A stretch of 22,838 bases of DNA from Armadillidium nasatum (lineage: Eukaryota; Arthropoda; Malacostraca; Isopoda; Armadillidiidae). A model generated the notes under the pieces. That model did no database searches. It saw only the letters and a list, made by a program, of their open reading frames with translations, and was not told the DNA's origin. The position numbers and the translations under genes were made by a program. The number at the start of each line of letters is the position of its first letter. Position 1 is the first letter of the stretch. This document shows positions 22,301 to 22,838 of the stretch, piece after piece. The stretch is taken from positions 1 to 22,838 of the forward strand of contig SEYY01005446.1 in the NCBI GenBank assembly GCA_009176605.1. The letters are read 5' to 3'.

Positions 22301-22838
22301 TATTTACTCCCAACTTTAACTTTAGAAGTTAAAGGTAAAGACAGTTCGCTGTCTAGTCGATTCAGGTTCACAGAGATCATGCATATGTGAGAATATAGCT
22401 AAACAATTGTGTACTAATTACAATGACCTAAAGGATATTAACTTTGACATCCAGACATTTATAGGAATTGGTCAAAGAAACTTTAAACAAATTACTTTAG
22501 GTTTAAAACTCGCAAATCAAAATATTATTACTATGCCTTTATTGGTAGATAAAGATCTTAAACTAAAGTATGAAGTAAATGGTTTAGAATATGCTTTAGA
22601 TGATTTAAAGAAAAGATATAATTTAGCAGATTCCTCATTTTATAATGGCTTAAATAAATCTGTTTTTGAAATTGTTGCACTACTGGGTGTAGTTGTCTTA
22701 CAGTTTCTTCCCTCTTTTGAATTAACTACTTGTATGAGTGGTAGTTGTTTTGTCATAAATAAGAAAATCTTACTATTTGGAAACATTGAACATTTTTTAA
22801 ATACAGATCAGTTATCTAATTTATATAAACAAAATAAT
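22300..22838 (+). pseudogene. Pao protease region, partial
   Basis: After the knuckles come LLPTLTLEVKGKDSSLSSRF, then IGIGQRNFKQITLGLKLANQ and MPLLVDKDLKL, then LNKSVFEIVALLGV. This is the beta-rich layout of the DUF1758-type retropepsin of Pao elements. It is cut by the window edge before any reverse transcriptase motif. Confidence 0.6.

Larger units (their letters stand above)
20844..22838 (+). mobile_element. third BEL/Pao fossil: gag-protease part, runs off the window
   Basis: A leader of about 480 bases is followed by gag and the start of pol. The copy is broken at several places and AT-drifted, like the fragment at 18501-19800. The two cover different, non-overlapping parts of the element, so they may belong to one family: pol of an upstream copy, then LTR, then gag of the next. 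The right end lies outside the window. Confidence 0.8.

Overview
This window looks like repeat-dominated, very AT-rich DNA from an invertebrate metazoan. An arthropod is most likely, but the sequence alone does not settle that. The reasons are three BEL/Pao retroelement fossils (a family confined to animals), a decayed hAT transposon, about ten long (TA)n tracts, and CCTAA/TTAGG-type motifs common in arthropod genomes. I see no convincing complete host gene, no tRNA or rRNA gene, no CRISPR array and no bacterial-style operon.

Left third (1-5600). Short stretches of unremarkable AT-rich DNA are separated by a (GA)n tract and by TA tracts of about 100 to 150 bases. Inside are a candidate internal exon on the + strand (2702-2823), an unrecognised minus-strand open frame (3330-3623), and a striking C/A/T/G hairpin (2101-2140).

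Middle (5600-9990). A minus-strand hAT-type transposase pseudogene (BED finger, DUF659 and RNase H-like parts) runs from about 6840 down to 5610. Its 5' region is the start of a large imperfect inverted repeat, with arms at about 6792-7206 and 7627-8043. Three TA tracts follow, then a CRE/GC-box cluster at 8705-8758, then about 1.2 kb without recognisable content.

Right half (9994-22838). A BEL/Pao element, broken but with every domain recognisable, spans about 9994-18500. It has an LTR-like repeat end, a primer-binding-site-like sequence, a leader with tandem repeats, then gag, protease, reverse transcriptase, RNase H, integrase and a C-terminal domain in the usual order. A matching LTR-like repeat lies at the far end. 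That repeat abuts a pol fragment of a second, older Pao copy (18501-19800). After a (TTA)n tract comes a probable LTR with CRE, NRF-1-like and TATA motifs, a second leader, and the gag-protease part of a third Pao copy that runs off the right edge. The layout suggests a younger Pao element nested beside or inside an older, AT-drifted Pao lineage.

I did not find a new biological system. The observations most worth checking are the large inverted repeat built from hAT 5' sequence, the CRE + NRF-1 + TATA arrangement in the probable LTR, the telomere-like motifs and tandem repeats shared by two Pao leaders, and the two exon-like islands.
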